A stretch of 35,677 nt of DNA from Ectothiorhodospiraceae bacterium (GTDB lineage Bacteria; Pseudomonadota; Gammaproteobacteria; HK1). The DNA is taken from NCBI GenBank assembly GCA_024234875.1, contig JACKNM010000029.1, positions 1 to 35,677 on the forward strand. The letters are read 5' to 3'. The position numbers and the translations under genes were made by a program. Shown here piece by piece: positions 17,726-27,529 of the stretch. The notes beneath the pieces were generated by a model. The model made no database searches. It saw only the letters and a list, made by a program, of their open reading frames with translations, and had not been told where the DNA came from. Numbering within the stretch: position 1 is the first letter of the stretch; each line of letters starts with the position of its first letter.

Positions 17726-18085
17726 TCAGGCGCGTTTGAGGATGTTGAGGATGTCCTCGAGCTCCATTCGGAGCTGGCGAATGATCTGCTGGCTCTGGTT
17801 CACGTCGACCCGCGCCTCCTCGCCCGACAGGCGCTGGCGCGCGCCGCCGATGGTGAAGCCGTGCTCGTAGAGCAGGCTCCGAATCTGGCGGATGAGGATC
17901 ACGTCCTGACGCTGGTAGTAGCGCCGGTTACCGCGGCGCTTCAGCGGCTTGAGCTGGGGGAACTCCTGCTCCCAATAGCGCAGGACGTGTGGCTTCACGG
18001 CGCAGAGATCGCTGACCTCACCGATGGTGAAGTAGCGCTTTCCCGGAATCGCCGGGAGCTCGTTACCGCTGGACGGATCCAGCAT
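17726..18085 (-). CDS. MerR-family transcriptional regulator
   Basis: The 119-residue product has the MerR winged helix-turn-helix (residues about 18-85: YFTIGEVSDLCAVKPHVLRYWE... RRGNRRYYQRQDV) followed by a short dimerisation helix (QQIIRQLRMELEDILNIL). There is no large effector domain or Cys-rich metal-binding loop, so the ligand is unknown. Its ATG at 18085 lies 23 bases inside the 3' end of ihfA, so it is co-transcribed with that gene. This small MerR gene after ihfA is a standard gammaproteobacterial arrangement. Confidence 0.93.
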   Translation of the reverse strand: MLDPSSGNELPAIPGKRYFTIGEVSDLCAVKPHVLRYWEQEFPQLKPLKRRGNRRYYQRQDVILIRQIRSLLYEHGFTIGGARQRLSGEEARVDVNQSQQIIRQLRMELEDILNILKRA

Positions 18086-18365
18086 ACGCTTCTACTCGGG
18101 CTTTGAGCTTCTGACCTGGCCGGAAGGTGACCACCCGCCGTGCCGTGATGGGGATCTCCTCCCCGGTCTTCGGGTTGCGGCCTGGCCGCTCGTTCTTCTG
18201 CCGCAGGTCGAAGTTGCCGAAGCCGGAGAGCTTCACCTGATCGCCGGCCTCCAGCGCGGTGCGCACCTCCTCGAAGAACATCTCGACGAGCTCCTTGGCC
18301 TCGCGCTTGTTGAGGCCAAGCTCCTCGTAGAGCCGCTCCGCCATCTCGGCTTTCGTCAGCGCCAC
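18063..18365 (-). CDS. ihfA: integration host factor subunit alpha
   Basis: IHF-alpha, 100 residues, one half of the heterodimeric DNA-bending nucleoid protein that acts in recombination, replication and transcription. The HU/IHF fold is complete: MALTKAEMAERLYEELGLNK, the helix ELVEMFFEEVRTALE, GDQVKLSGFGNF and the DNA-intercalating arm RPGRNPKTGEEIPI ending in RRVVTFRPGQKLK. The start is GTG at 18365, one base after the pheT stop, with GAGGGG a few bases upstream as SD. Position after pheT supports alpha rather than beta. Confidence 0.97.
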   Translation of the reverse strand: MALTKAEMAERLYEELGLNKREAKELVEMFFEEVRTALEAGDQVKLSGFGNFDLRQKNERPGRNPKTGEEIPITARRVVTFRPGQKLKARVEAYAGSVQR

Positions 18366-18366
18366 G

Positions 18367-20754
18367 TCAACCCCTCAGATCGGCACCCAGCTCGTCTCTG
18401 AGCCGGCCGACGATGGTCTCGATGCAGGTATCGACGTCGGCGTCGCCCAGAGTGCGCGACGCGTCCTGGAAGGTCAAGCCCAGAGCGAGGCTTTTTCTTC
18501 CGGAATCAATACCTTCCCCCCGATACACATCAAAGAACTCAAACTTTTTTAGCACAGCGAGGCCAGCCTGCGCAATGCAAGCTTGCACCGCGGCTGCGCT
18601 CACCGCCTCGTCGACGACGAGCGCAAGGTCGCGGCGCACCGCCGGATACCGGGAAACCGGCGTGTGACGGGGGGTCGCCGACGCGCGCACCGCGTCGAGG
18701 TCGAGCTCGAACACGAACACCGGCCCGGGTAGACGCCAATCGCGTACCACCGCCGGGTGAATCCCGCCGATCCAACCGATCGGATCACCGTCGCGGGTGA
18801 CACGTGCCGACTGACCGGGCTGCAACGCCGGATGTGACTCGGCAGCGAAGGCGAGCCCATCACCCGACGCGAGCAGCGCCTCGACATCGGCCTTGACGTC
18901 GAAGAAGTCGGCCGGTGCCGCGCCGAGTCCCCACTGCTGCGGAGCCACCGTGCCCATGACGACTCCGCCGATGCGCTCGACCTGGCGCAGTGCACCGTCC
19001 TCCTCGAAGAACACCAGGCCGGTCTCGAACAGTCGCACGCGCTCGATCTGCCGGTTGACATTGTTACGCAACGCCCCGAGCAGACCGGGCCAGGTCGACA
19101 CCCGCATCGTCGACATCTCACTCGACATCGGATTGCCGAGCGGCCAGCTCCGCGCATCGGGAAACAACGTGCTCTGGAGCTCCGGCTCGACGAAGCTGTA
19201 GGTGATCGCCTCCTGGTATCCGCGCTCGACCAGGCGATCACGCACACGCTCCACCGAGAGCCGTCCCTCGGGCAGTGGCGAGACGTCGAGCCGGCCGGAG
19301 GGTGTGATCTCCGGAACCCGGTCGTACCCGCGCACGCGCGCGAGCTCCTCGATGAGGTCGGCCTCGATCGTCACGTCGGAGCGAAACGGCGGCGCGGTCA
19401 CGGTCCACGCCGTTCCGTCGTTGCCTGCATCCGACTCGGCCTGCACGCTCATTCCCAGGCGCTCGAGGATGTCGACCACCTCCGTCTCGCCCACCGGCTC
19501 CCCGATCATCCGCTCGATTCGCGACGCACGCAGCCGAATCACCGCGGGCGTGGGGACCGTGCGCTCGTCGACCGCCTCGTTGAGAGGCCCTGGCGAGCCG
19601 CCGGCGATGGCGACGAGCAGCGCGGTGGCCCGCTCGGTGGCGAGCCGTTGCAGGTCGGTCGAGACACCGCGCTCGTAGCGGTGCGAGGCGTCGGTGTGCA
19701 GCCCACGGCGCCGGGCCTCGACCGCGACGGTCCGCGGGTGGAACCACGCGCACTCGAGCAGGACGTCGCGCGTGTCGTCGCCCACACCGGAATGCTCGCC
19801 GCCCATGATTCCCGCCAGGGCCACCGCGCGGCTCGCATCGGCGATCACCAGCGCCCCCTCGTCGAGCCTGAGCTCGGTGCCGTCGAGCAGGACCAATCGC
19901 TCGTCGGTGCACGCGCGCCGCACGCGGATCTCACGGTCGAGCAGCGCCAGATCGAACGCGTGCATCGGCTGGCCGAGCTCGAGCATCACGTAGTTGGTCA
20001 CGTCGACCACCGCGCTGATGCTGCGCACCCCGCTGCGGCGCAGGCGCTCGCGCATCCACACCGGCGTCGGCGCGCCGGGATCGATGCCGCGGATGATGCG
20101 CCCGATGTAGCGCGGGCAGTCGATCGGCGCCTCGAGATGGATCGGGAACACGTCGGGGATGGTCGGCTCGACCGGCTTCACCTCCGGCGGCGTCACCGGC
20201 GCACGGTTCAGGACACCGACCTCGCGCGCGATTCCGGCCAGGCCGAGGCAGTCACCGCGGTTCGGGGTGAGGTCGACGTCGATCACGGTGTCGTCGAGCT
20301 GCAGATGCACCCGCAGGTCCATCCCGATCGGCGCATCGGCGGCGAGCTCGAGAATGCCGTCGGCATCCTCCCCGAGACCGATCTCGATCGGCGAGCAGAG
20401 CATTCCGTTCGACTCGATGCCGCGGATCTTGCTGCGGCGGATCTTCTTCCCGTCGGGCAGCCGGGTGCCGGAGCGCGCGAGCGGGTAGCGGGCACCGGCA
20501 CGGACGTTCGGCGCCCCGCAGACCACCGTCAGCAGCTCTCCGCCGCCATCGTCGACGGTGCACACGCGCAGCCGGTCGGCATCCGGGTGCGGCTCGGCGG
20601 CCTTGACCTCCGCCACCACCACACCGTCGAGCGCGGCGGCGGCCGGCACCGCCGAATCGACCTCGAGGCCCGCTCCGGTGAGCTGCGCCACCAACCCATC
20701 GGTGTCGACCGCCGGGTCGACCCATTCCCTCAGCCAGCGCTCGCTGAACTTCAC
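18367..20754 (-). CDS. pheT: phenylalanyl-tRNA synthetase beta subunit
   Basis: A full-length 795-residue beta subunit. Together with PheS it makes the alpha2-beta2 enzyme that charges tRNA-Phe. The N-terminal EMAP-like/OB tRNA-binding domain (about residues 40-150, VVVAEVKAAEPHPDADRLRVC) is followed by the B3/B4 editing region (GRIIRGIDPGAPTP, QPMHAFDL), B5, the catalytic-like core, and the C-terminal ferredoxin-fold anticodon-binding domain (SRYPAVRRDLALVVD ... LTFQDASRTL). The start is GTG in a GTGA overlap with the pheS stop, so translation is coupled. Nothing unusual apart from the non-AUG start. Confidence 0.98.
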   Translation of the reverse strand: MKFSERWLREWVDPAVDTDGLVAQLTGAGLEVDSAVPAAAALDGVVVAEVKAAEPHPDADRLRVCTVDDGGGELLTVVCGAPNVRAGARYPLARSGTRLPDGKKIRRSKIRGIESNGMLCSPIEIGLGEDADGILELAADAPIGMDLRVHLQLDDTVIDVDLTPNRGDCLGLAGIAREVGVLNRAPVTPPEVKPVEPTIPDVFPIHLEAPIDCPRYIGRIIRGIDPGAPTPVWMRERLRRSGVRSISAVVDVTNYVMLELGQPMHAFDLALLDREIRVRRACTDERLVLLDGTELRLDEGALVIADASRAVALAGIMGGEHSGVGDDTRDVLLECAWFHPRTVAVEARRRGLHTDASHRYERGVSTDLQRLATERATALLVAIAGGSPGPLNEAVDERTVPTPAVIRLRASRIERMIGEPVGETEVVDILERLGMSVQAESDAGNDGTAWTVTAPPFRSDVTIEADLIEELARVRGYDRVPEITPSGRLDVSPLPEGRLSVERVRDRLVERGYQEAITYSFVEPELQSTLFPDARSWPLGNPMSSEMSTMRVSTWPGLLGALRNNVNRQIERVRLFETGLVFFEEDGALRQVERIGGVVMGTVAPQQWGLGAAPADFFDVKADVEALLASGDGLAFAAESHPALQPGQSARVTRDGDPIGWIGGIHPAVVRDWRLPGPVFVFELDLDAVRASATPRHTPVSRYPAVRRDLALVVDEAVSAAAVQACIAQAGLAVLKKFEFFDVYRGEGIDSGRKSLALGLTFQDASRTLGDADVDTCIETIVGRLRDELGADLRG

Positions 20755-21734
20755 CGGAACTGCTCCAGAAACCGCAGGTCGTTCTCGTAGAAGAGGCGCA
20801 GATCGCGCACGCCGTAGCGCAACATCGCCAACCGCTCGACCCCCATGCCGAACGCGAAGCCGGTGTAGCGCTCGCTGTCGATCCCGCAGTTCTCCAGGAC
20901 CTGGGGATGAACCATGCCGCTGCCGAGCACCTCCAGCCAGCCACTCTCACCCCGGATATCCACCTCCGCCGACGGCTCCGTGAACGGGAAATACGACGGC
21001 CGGAACCGCACCTCGAGGTCGGACTTCTCGAAGAACGCGCGAAGGAAACCGTGGAGCACCCCCTTCAAGTGGGCGAAGCTCACGTCCTCGCCCACCATCA
21101 GCCCCTCGACCTGGTGGAACATGGGGCTGTGGGTCACGTCGTAGTCGCGCCGATACACGCGCCCGGTGGCGATCATCCGCAACGGCGGCGCCACCTCGTG
21201 CATGTACCGGATCTGCATGTTCGAGGTGTGAGTGCGCAGCAGCATCCCACCCGGGAAGTAGAACGTGTCCTGCATCGCTCGCGCCGGATGATGCGGCGGG
21301 ATGTTCAGCGCCTCGAAGTTGTGCCAGTCGTCCTCGACCTCCGGCCCGTGCTCGACCGCATAGCCGATACCACGAAAGAACGACTCGATGCGTTGGAGCG
21401 TGCGGCTGATGGGATGCAGCCCACCCGGCCGCTGACCACGCCCGGGAAGCGTCACGTCGACACGGTCGCGGGCAAGGCGCGCATCCAGGGCCGCGGCCTC
21501 CAGCTCACCACGGCGCGCCTCCACGGCGTCCTGCAACCGGACCTTGGCCTCGTTGATGCGCTTCCCGGCCGCGGGGCGGTCGGCCACGGGCAGCGCGCCG
21601 AGCCCCTTGAGGTGCTCGGTCAGGACGCCCTGACGACCGAGGTAACGCACCCGCACCTCGTCCAATCCGGGGAGCGACTGCGCGCCGCTCACCTCCGCGA
21701 GCGCACGCTCGATGGTCTGTTCGATGTCTTGCAT
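20751..21734 (-). CDS. pheS: phenylalanyl-tRNA synthetase alpha subunit
   Basis: The 327-residue catalytic alpha subunit. The N-terminal coiled coil (about residues 1-90) is followed by the class II synthetase core with HPISRTLQRIESFF, MFHQVEGLMVGEDVSF (motif 2 region) and the motif 3 GMGVERLAMLRYGVRDLR at the end. GAGG five bases before the ATG gives a suitable ribosome site. A 220-base gap with a terminator-like hairpin separates it from rplT, where pheST attenuation occurs in enterobacteria. Confidence 0.98.
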   Translation of the reverse strand: MQDIEQTIERALAEVSGAQSLPGLDEVRVRYLGRQGVLTEHLKGLGALPVADRPAAGKRINEAKVRLQDAVEARRGELEAAALDARLARDRVDVTLPGRGQRPGGLHPISRTLQRIESFFRGIGYAVEHGPEVEDDWHNFEALNIPPHHPARAMQDTFYFPGGMLLRTHTSNMQIRYMHEVAPPLRMIATGRVYRRDYDVTHSPMFHQVEGLMVGEDVSFAHLKGVLHGFLRAFFEKSDLEVRFRPSYFPFTEPSAEVDIRGESGWLEVLGSGMVHPQVLENCGIDSERYTGFAFGMGVERLAMLRYGVRDLRLFYENDLRFLEQFR

Positions 21735-21870
21735 TGGTTCCTCGGGCCGAGGCCCCTCACCCGGGCGGCGGACGCGCGTCCCGAGCGCAACGCAGGGCGA
21801 ACTGCCGGCTTTCCGCCCGCTCCCTTCCTGCCGCCAGGGCCGAGGCAGCGCGCCGCTCGGCGCTCCGAAA

Positions 21871-21907
21871 CGAAAACGGGGGAAGGCCTCAAGGCCGTTC
21901 CCCCGTT
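21871..21907 (-). terminator. intrinsic terminator or attenuator between rplT and pheS
   Basis: On the minus strand the hairpin ACGGGGGAA-CGGCC-TTGA-GGCC-TTCCCCCGT is followed by TTTTCGTTT, so it can stop transcription after rplT. Its place upstream of pheS suggests pheST expression is partly attenuated, as in E. coli, but I found no Phe-rich leader peptide, so control may differ or termination may be constitutive. Confidence 0.7.
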
Positions 21908-21954
21908 CGAGGCGTCTGGACGCCGCGTTCGCCGACCCTCACGGGTCGACCCGG

Positions 21955-22308
21955 TCAGAGGCTGGCCTTGGCCGTACCTGCCAGCTCGGCAAACGCCGCG
22001 GGGTTGGCCACCGCCAGCTCCGCGAGCATCTTGCGATCGATCTCCACCCCTGCCTTGCCCAGACCGTCCATCAGGCGGCTGTACGAGAGGCCGTGCTCTC
22101 GCGCTGCCGCGTTGATGCGCACGATCCACAGCGCGCGGAACTGCCGCTTGCGCTGGCGGCGGTCACGATAGGCGTACTGGCCGGCCTTGATGACCGCCTG
22201 CTTGGCGACGCGATAGACGCTCTTGCGCCGACCGCGATAGCCCTTCGCCTGGTCCAGAACCTTCTTGTGTCGCTTGTGCGCGATGACGCCGCGCTTGACC
22301 CGGGCCAT
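21955..22308 (-). CDS. rplT: 50S ribosomal protein L20
   Basis: 117 residues, the normal length. The sequence ARVKRGVIAHKRHKKVLDQAKGYRGRR and the C-terminal globular half (YAYRDRRQRKRQFRALWIVRINAA) are typical. L20 is an early 23S rRNA-binding assembly protein and in some bacteria represses its own operon. It lies 13 bases after rpmI in the same operon, just before the terminator ahead of pheS. Confidence 0.99.
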   Translation of the reverse strand: MARVKRGVIAHKRHKKVLDQAKGYRGRRKSVYRVAKQAVIKAGQYAYRDRRQRKRQFRALWIVRINAAAREHGLSYSRLMDGLGKAGVEIDRKMLAELAVANPAAFAELAGTAKASL

Positions 22309-22321
22309 GACTCGCTCTCCG

Positions 22322-22519
22322 TCAGCTGTACGGCAACATGCGCTCGACGGACAACGTATCCGCCGCGGTCACCATCGCGGGCGAGCGCAGATGGCGCTTC
22401 CGCTTGGATGCCTTCTTCGTGAGGATGTGACGCCGGTGCGACTGCATGCGGCGAAAGCTCCCGCTCGCGCGGCGCTTGAAGCGCTTCGCGGCGCCTCTCT
22501 TCGACTTCAGCTTGGGCAT
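22322..22519 (-). CDS. rpmI: 50S ribosomal protein L35
   Basis: 65 residues. The basic N-terminus MPKLKSKRGAAKRFKR and the RRHILTKKASKRKRHLR region are diagnostic for L35 of the large subunit. It lies between infC and rplT in the conserved order, 54 bases after infC, and is probably co-transcribed from the promoter at 23264-23292. Confidence 0.99.
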   Translation of the reverse strand: MPKLKSKRGAAKRFKRRASGSFRRMQSHRRHILTKKASKRKRHLRSPAMVTAADTLSVERMLPYS

Positions 22520-22573
22520 CGATTCCGACTCTTCCGTACTGGCCGGCCGCGGCGGCCGGCCGCGACGGCGAAC

Positions 22574-23095
22574 TTACTTGCGCGGGGTCAGCACCATCGA
22601 CATGCGCCGCCCCTCGAGCCTCGGATGCTGCTCGACCTTGGCCAGATCCTGCAGATCCGCCTCCACCCGCTCGAGCATCTTCATGCCGAGCTCCTGGTGG
22701 CGCATCTCGCGCCCCCTGAACCACATCGTGACCTTCGTCTTGTCACCATGGGTCAGGAACTTGCGCAGGTTTCGCAGCTTGGTCTGATAGTCCCCTTCCT
22801 CGGTTCCGGGGCGGAACTTGATCTCCTTGAGCTGGACCTGGACCTGCTTGCGCTTTGCCGCCTGCCGCCGCTTGTTCTGCTGGAACAGGAACTTGCCATA
22901 GTCCATGAGCCTGCAGACCGGGGGCTCCGCGTTCGGAGAGATCTCGACCAGGTCGAGTCCGGCCTCCTCGGCGCGCGCCAGGGCGTCACGGGTATCGACG
23001 ACGCCGATGTTCTCTCCGTCGGCGATGATCAGCCGCACTTGCAGTGCAGTGATCTCCTCGTTGACGCGGCTCTTTTTCTCGGTTGCGGTTGCGAT
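22574..23095 (-). CDS. infC: translation initiation factor IF-3 (AUC start)
   Basis: A 173-residue IF-3. The N-domain (RVNEEITALQVRLI, IGVVDTRDALARAEEAGLDLVEI, PNAEPPVCRLMDYGKF) and C-domain (KEIKFRPGTEEGDYQTKLRNL, FRGREMRHQELG) are complete. No AUG, GUG or UUG fits the expected N-terminus; the codon ATC at 23095 does, with GGAGGT at 23102-23107 six bases ahead. IF-3 rejects non-AUG starts, so an AUC start would give self-repression, as with the AUU start of E. coli infC (family knowledge). Length matches E. coli to within a few residues. Confidence 0.96.
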   Translation of the reverse strand: MATATEKKSRVNEEITALQVRLIIADGENIGVVDTRDALARAEEAGLDLVEISPNAEPPVCRLMDYGKFLFQQNKRRQAAKRKQVQVQLKEIKFRPGTEEGDYQTKLRNLRKFLTHGDKTKVTMWFRGREMRHQELGMKMLERVEADLQDLAKVEQHPRLEGRRMSMVLTPRK

Positions 23096-23263
23096 CGCGC
23101 GACCTCCACTCACACCGGTTTTCCGGCTTCGCCCGGCCACACGGCCCGGGCCGCGCGATGCCGGCCACTCGGACCGTCCTCCCGGCGGCTGAACCACGCC
23201 CTCTGGACGCGCTCCACTCCGCCTCGAGTCACGTAACTTCCGCCCATGGACGGGAGCCGGAGG
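23096..23263 (-). promoter_or_regulatory. infC 5' leader, with SD at 23102-23107
   Basis: About 160 bases of transcribed leader are predicted between the promoter at 23264-23292 and the AUC start. I see GC-rich segments that could fold but no recognised riboswitch. A strong GGAGGT lies six bases before the start codon and compensates for the poor codon. Confidence 0.45.
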
Positions 23264-23292
23264 ATTCTATTCCCCCGCCCACACGTTTTCAA
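23264..23292 (-). promoter_or_regulatory. sigma70-type promoter of the infC operon
   Basis: On the minus strand TTGAAA (23292-23287) and TAGAAT (23269-23264) are separated by exactly 17 bases. It sits in the least GC-rich part of the local spacer and about 170 bases ahead of infC, so it is the likely promoter of infC-rpmI-rplT. Confidence 0.7.
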
Positions 23293-23367
23293 GGCCGAAT
23301 CAATAAGATGAGTTGCCGCCCCGGTTCCCGGCTCCCACACGCCAGGACTCGAGAGCGGCCAAGGGCT

Positions 23368-23442
23368 TGGTAGGCGCGAGTGGGATTGAACCACCGACCC
23401 CCACGATGTCAACGTGGTGCTCTACCACTGAGCTACGCGCCT
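23368..23442 (-). tRNA. tRNA-Val (anticodon GAC)
   Basis: On the minus strand AGGCGCG pairs with CGCGCCT and the ACCA end is encoded. The anticodon stem CCACG/CGTGG holds the loop TTGACAT, anticodon GAC. The T-arm has the GGTTCAATCCC core. It lies between uvrB and infC, where many gammaproteobacteria instead carry thrS; no thrS gene is present here. Confidence 0.97.
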
Positions 23443-23457
23443 TCGACAAGGCCGCGA

Positions 23458-23486
23458 AGGATAGCGGCAGCACGCGGCGGTGGCAA
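23458..23486 (-). promoter_or_regulatory. promoter of tRNA-Val
   Basis: TTGCCA (23486-23481) and TATCCT (23463-23458) on the minus strand are 17 bases apart, and the tRNA begins 15 bases after the -10. It fits a sigma70 promoter for the tRNA. Confidence 0.65.
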
Positions 23487-23502
23487 GGCCGCCACGCTCG
23501 TC

Positions 23503-25539
<2,037 letters not shown>

Positions 25540-25692
25540 CGATCAGAGCTCCCGGAGAACGGCCGGCCGGGGCCGGCCATCGCGTATCGTACCCGGCTCG
25601 GGCGACTGCCGCGGACGCCGCCGCGCACGCCTCGCCGGGCGACGGCCGCCGGGGCTACCGAGCGCGGACCGTGCCGGGCCGGCTGCCGACCC

Positions 25693-25721
25693 TTGTCTTG
25701 CTGCCCGCACCCCTGTATTTA
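25693..25721 (+). promoter_or_regulatory. promoter of the aminotransferase gene
   Basis: TTGTCT (25693-25698) and TATTTA (25716-25721) are spaced by 17 bases and lie about 35 bases ahead of the TTG start. The predicted transcript would begin near 25728, giving a leader of about 30 bases. Confidence 0.65.
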
Positions 25722-25756
25722 GGGGGTTTCGGTCCCACCCGCCCGAGGTACACCCC

Positions 25757-26947
25757 TTGACCATCGAGCTCTCGGAGCGCGTCCGCGCGCTCAAGCCCTC
25801 CGCCACCCTCGCCGTCACCGCGCGCGCCACCGAGCTTCGTGCCGCCGGGCGCGACGTCATCAGCCTGAGCGCGGGGGAGCCGGACTTCGACACCCCCGCC
25901 CACGTCAAGGAGGCGGCCAAGAAGGCCATCGACGAGGGGAAGACCAAGTACACCGTGGTCGACGGCATCCCGGAGCTGAAGCAGGCGATCATCGGCAAGT
26001 TCAAGCGTGACAACGGGCTCAGCTACCAGCCCGACCAGATCATGGTCTCCTGCGGCGGCAAGCACTCGCTGCACAACGTCTTCCACGCCGTGCTCAACCC
26101 CGGCGACGAGGCGATCATCCCGTCGCCCTACTGGGTTTCCTACCCCGACATGGTCCAGCTCACCGGCGCCAGGCCGGTGATCGTCGACACCGGAATCGAG
26201 AACGGCTTCCGCATGAGCGCGGAGCAGCTCGAGCGCGCCATCACCCCGCGCACCAAGCTGGTGATGCTGAACAGCCCCTCGAACCCGACCGGGGTCTGCT
26301 ACACCCGAGCCGACTTCCAGGCGCTGGGCGAGGTGCTGGCCCGGCACCCGAGCATCCTGATCGCCACCGACGACATCTACGAGCTCATCTCCTGGGGCGA
26401 CGAGCCGTTCTGCAACATCGTGATGGCCTGCCCCGACCTCTACGACCGCACCGTGGTGGTCAACGGCATGGCCAAGGGTTACGCCATGACCGGCTGGCGC
26501 ATCGGCTACACCGCCGGGCCGGTGGAGCTCACCCGCGCGATGCGAAAGCTCCAGGGGCAGACCACCTCGAACCCGACCACCATCTCGCAGTGGGCCTCGG
26601 TCGCGGCGCTCAATGGCGACCACCAGTGCGTACGCGACATGGTCAAGGTGTTCAAGGAGCGCCACGACTACGTCGTCGAGCGACTGAACCGCGGCAACGG
26701 CGTGCGCTGCCTCGCCGCCCAGGGCGCCTTCTACGCCTTCCCGGACGTGCGCGGCGCGATCGAGTCGATCAACGGCATCGACAACGACATCCAGCTCGCC
26801 GAGCACCTGATCGAGAAGGCCGGCGTGGCGATGGTCCCGGGCACCGCATTCGGCGCCCCCGGCTACCTGCGGATGTCCTACGCCACCAGCATGGAGAACC
26901 TGGAGAAGGCCCTCGACCGCCTGGAAGGTGCCCTCGCCGGCTCCTGA
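25757..26947 (+). CDS. class I aminotransferase, aspartate type
   Basis: A 396-residue pyridoxal-phosphate enzyme of the aspartate aminotransferase Ib group. Visible signatures are LSAGEPDFDTP, the cofactor-anchoring region NSPSNPTG, DDIYE, and the Schiff-base lysine Lys240 in NGMAKGYAMTGWRIGY; the late Arg in YLRMSYA would bind the substrate carboxylate. It likely transfers amino groups between aspartate and 2-oxoglutarate in the cytosol, but related specificities (tyrosine, arogenate) cannot be excluded. The start is TTG at 25757 with GAGGT eight bases ahead; no other start keeps the conserved N-terminus. Confidence 0.95.
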   Translation: MTIELSERVRALKPSATLAVTARATELRAAGRDVISLSAGEPDFDTPAHVKEAAKKAIDEGKTKYTVVDGIPELKQAIIGKFKRDNGLSYQPDQIMVSCGGKHSLHNVFHAVLNPGDEAIIPSPYWVSYPDMVQLTGARPVIVDTGIENGFRMSAEQLERAITPRTKLVMLNSPSNPTGVCYTRADFQALGEVLARHPSILIATDDIYELISWGDEPFCNIVMACPDLYDRTVVVNGMAKGYAMTGWRIGYTAGPVELTRAMRKLQGQTTSNPTTISQWASVAALNGDHQCVRDMVKVFKERHDYVVERLNRGNGVRCLAAQGAFYAFPDVRGAIESINGIDNDIQLAEHLIEKAGVAMVPGTAFGAPGYLRMSYATSMENLEKALDRLEGALAGS

Positions 26948-26968
26948 CGGACCGCGTGACCGGGATCA

Positions 26969-26991
26969 CGGCGCGTCACGTTGACGCGCCG
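26969..26991. other. perfect 10-bp stem hairpin after the aminotransferase gene
   Basis: CGGCGCGTCA, loop CGT, TGACGCGCCG. No T-run follows, so it may be a Rho-assisted terminator or 3' stabiliser. Its right arm contains the -35 box of the tRNA-Asn promoter, so the two elements overlap. Confidence 0.6.
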
Positions 26992-27009
26992 CGACCGGCG
27001 CCCTAACAT
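26981..27009 (+). promoter_or_regulatory. promoter of tRNA-Asn
   Basis: TTGACG (26981-26986) and TAACAT (27004-27009) with 17-base spacing are close to the sigma70 consensus, and the tRNA begins 15 bases after the -10. Confidence 0.75.
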
Positions 27010-27023
27010 TTGCGGCTTGCTGT

Positions 27024-27099
27024 TCCCCGGTAGCTCAGTCGGTAGAGCGGGTGACTGTTAATCACTAGGTCGGCGGTTCGAGCCCGTCCCGGGGAGCCA
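27024..27099 (+). tRNA. tRNA-Asn (anticodon GTT)
   Basis: A 76-base gene with acceptor TCCCCGG/CCGGGGA, discriminator G and encoded CCA. The anticodon loop is CTGTTAA, anticodon GTT, and the T-arm contains GGTTCGAGCCC. It is followed directly by an intrinsic terminator, and then by broken genes, so its 3' end has probably been an integration site. Confidence 0.98.
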
Positions 27100-27109
27100 A
27101 ATCTCGCGA

Positions 27110-27142
27110 AGGCCGGTTTGAGGTGACTCAACCGGCCTTTTT
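27110..27142 (+). terminator. intrinsic terminator of tRNA-Asn
   Basis: GGCCGGTTTGAG, loop, CTCAACCGGCC followed by TTTTT. A clear Rho-independent hairpin with one bulged T, ending the tRNA transcript. Confidence 0.87.
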
Positions 27143-27149
27143 CGTTTGA

Positions 27150-27279
27150 GGGCGAGGACGTTTTTCGCCAGCAGATCAAATGGTTGGCGATAGCTCGCGG
27201 TGAGCTGGCGGTCCTTCCAAACCGCCCGGCGTTCGCGGGCGGGACCGGCCGGCTCGCTCCTTCGGTTGCGGCGAGCCAT
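27150..27279 (-). pseudogene. possible remnant of a recombinase C-terminus
   Basis: The frame reads MARRNRRSEP... VWKDRQLTASYRQPFDLLAKNV. The block LTASYRQPFDLLAKN resembles, as I recall, the C-terminal end of large serine recombinases. The remaining gene is absent, and the frame runs on into the tRNA-Asn region, as expected if recombination at the tRNA left a tail. Short and without catalytic residues; the identification is tentative. Confidence 0.33.
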
Positions 27280-27358
27280 GCGTCTGGCCCTCCTTGCGTG
27301 CTCTCGACTGGAGCAGGCGCACGAGCGGCGCGCGCCTGTCCGAACCGGTACTCACGAT

Positions 27359-27529
27359 TCACCCCTCTATGCACCCGCGAACAGCGAAGCCGGCGCGGAT
27401 GTTGACGTGGACGGCCTTCAGCTCGAAGAGCACGAGGGGCAGTCCGTTCACGAAGCACACCAGGTCCGCCCGCCGGTTGTAGCGGGGGGTGCGCAGCCCC
27501 GTGATCCGCAGCTCGCGCACGCAGTTGCT
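27359..27529 (-). pseudogene. fragment of type I restriction HsdR (nuclease domain)
   Basis: The block NRRADLVCFVNGLPLVLFELK matches the RecB-like nuclease core of HsdR, where the Asp, Glu and Lys are catalytic, and AVHVNIRAGF fits what follows it in HsdR. Nothing before or after belongs to HsdR and no hsdM or hsdS is nearby, so it is a remnant. It is in the same frame as the HIRAN piece, so a chimeric protein could in principle be made. Confidence 0.6.
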
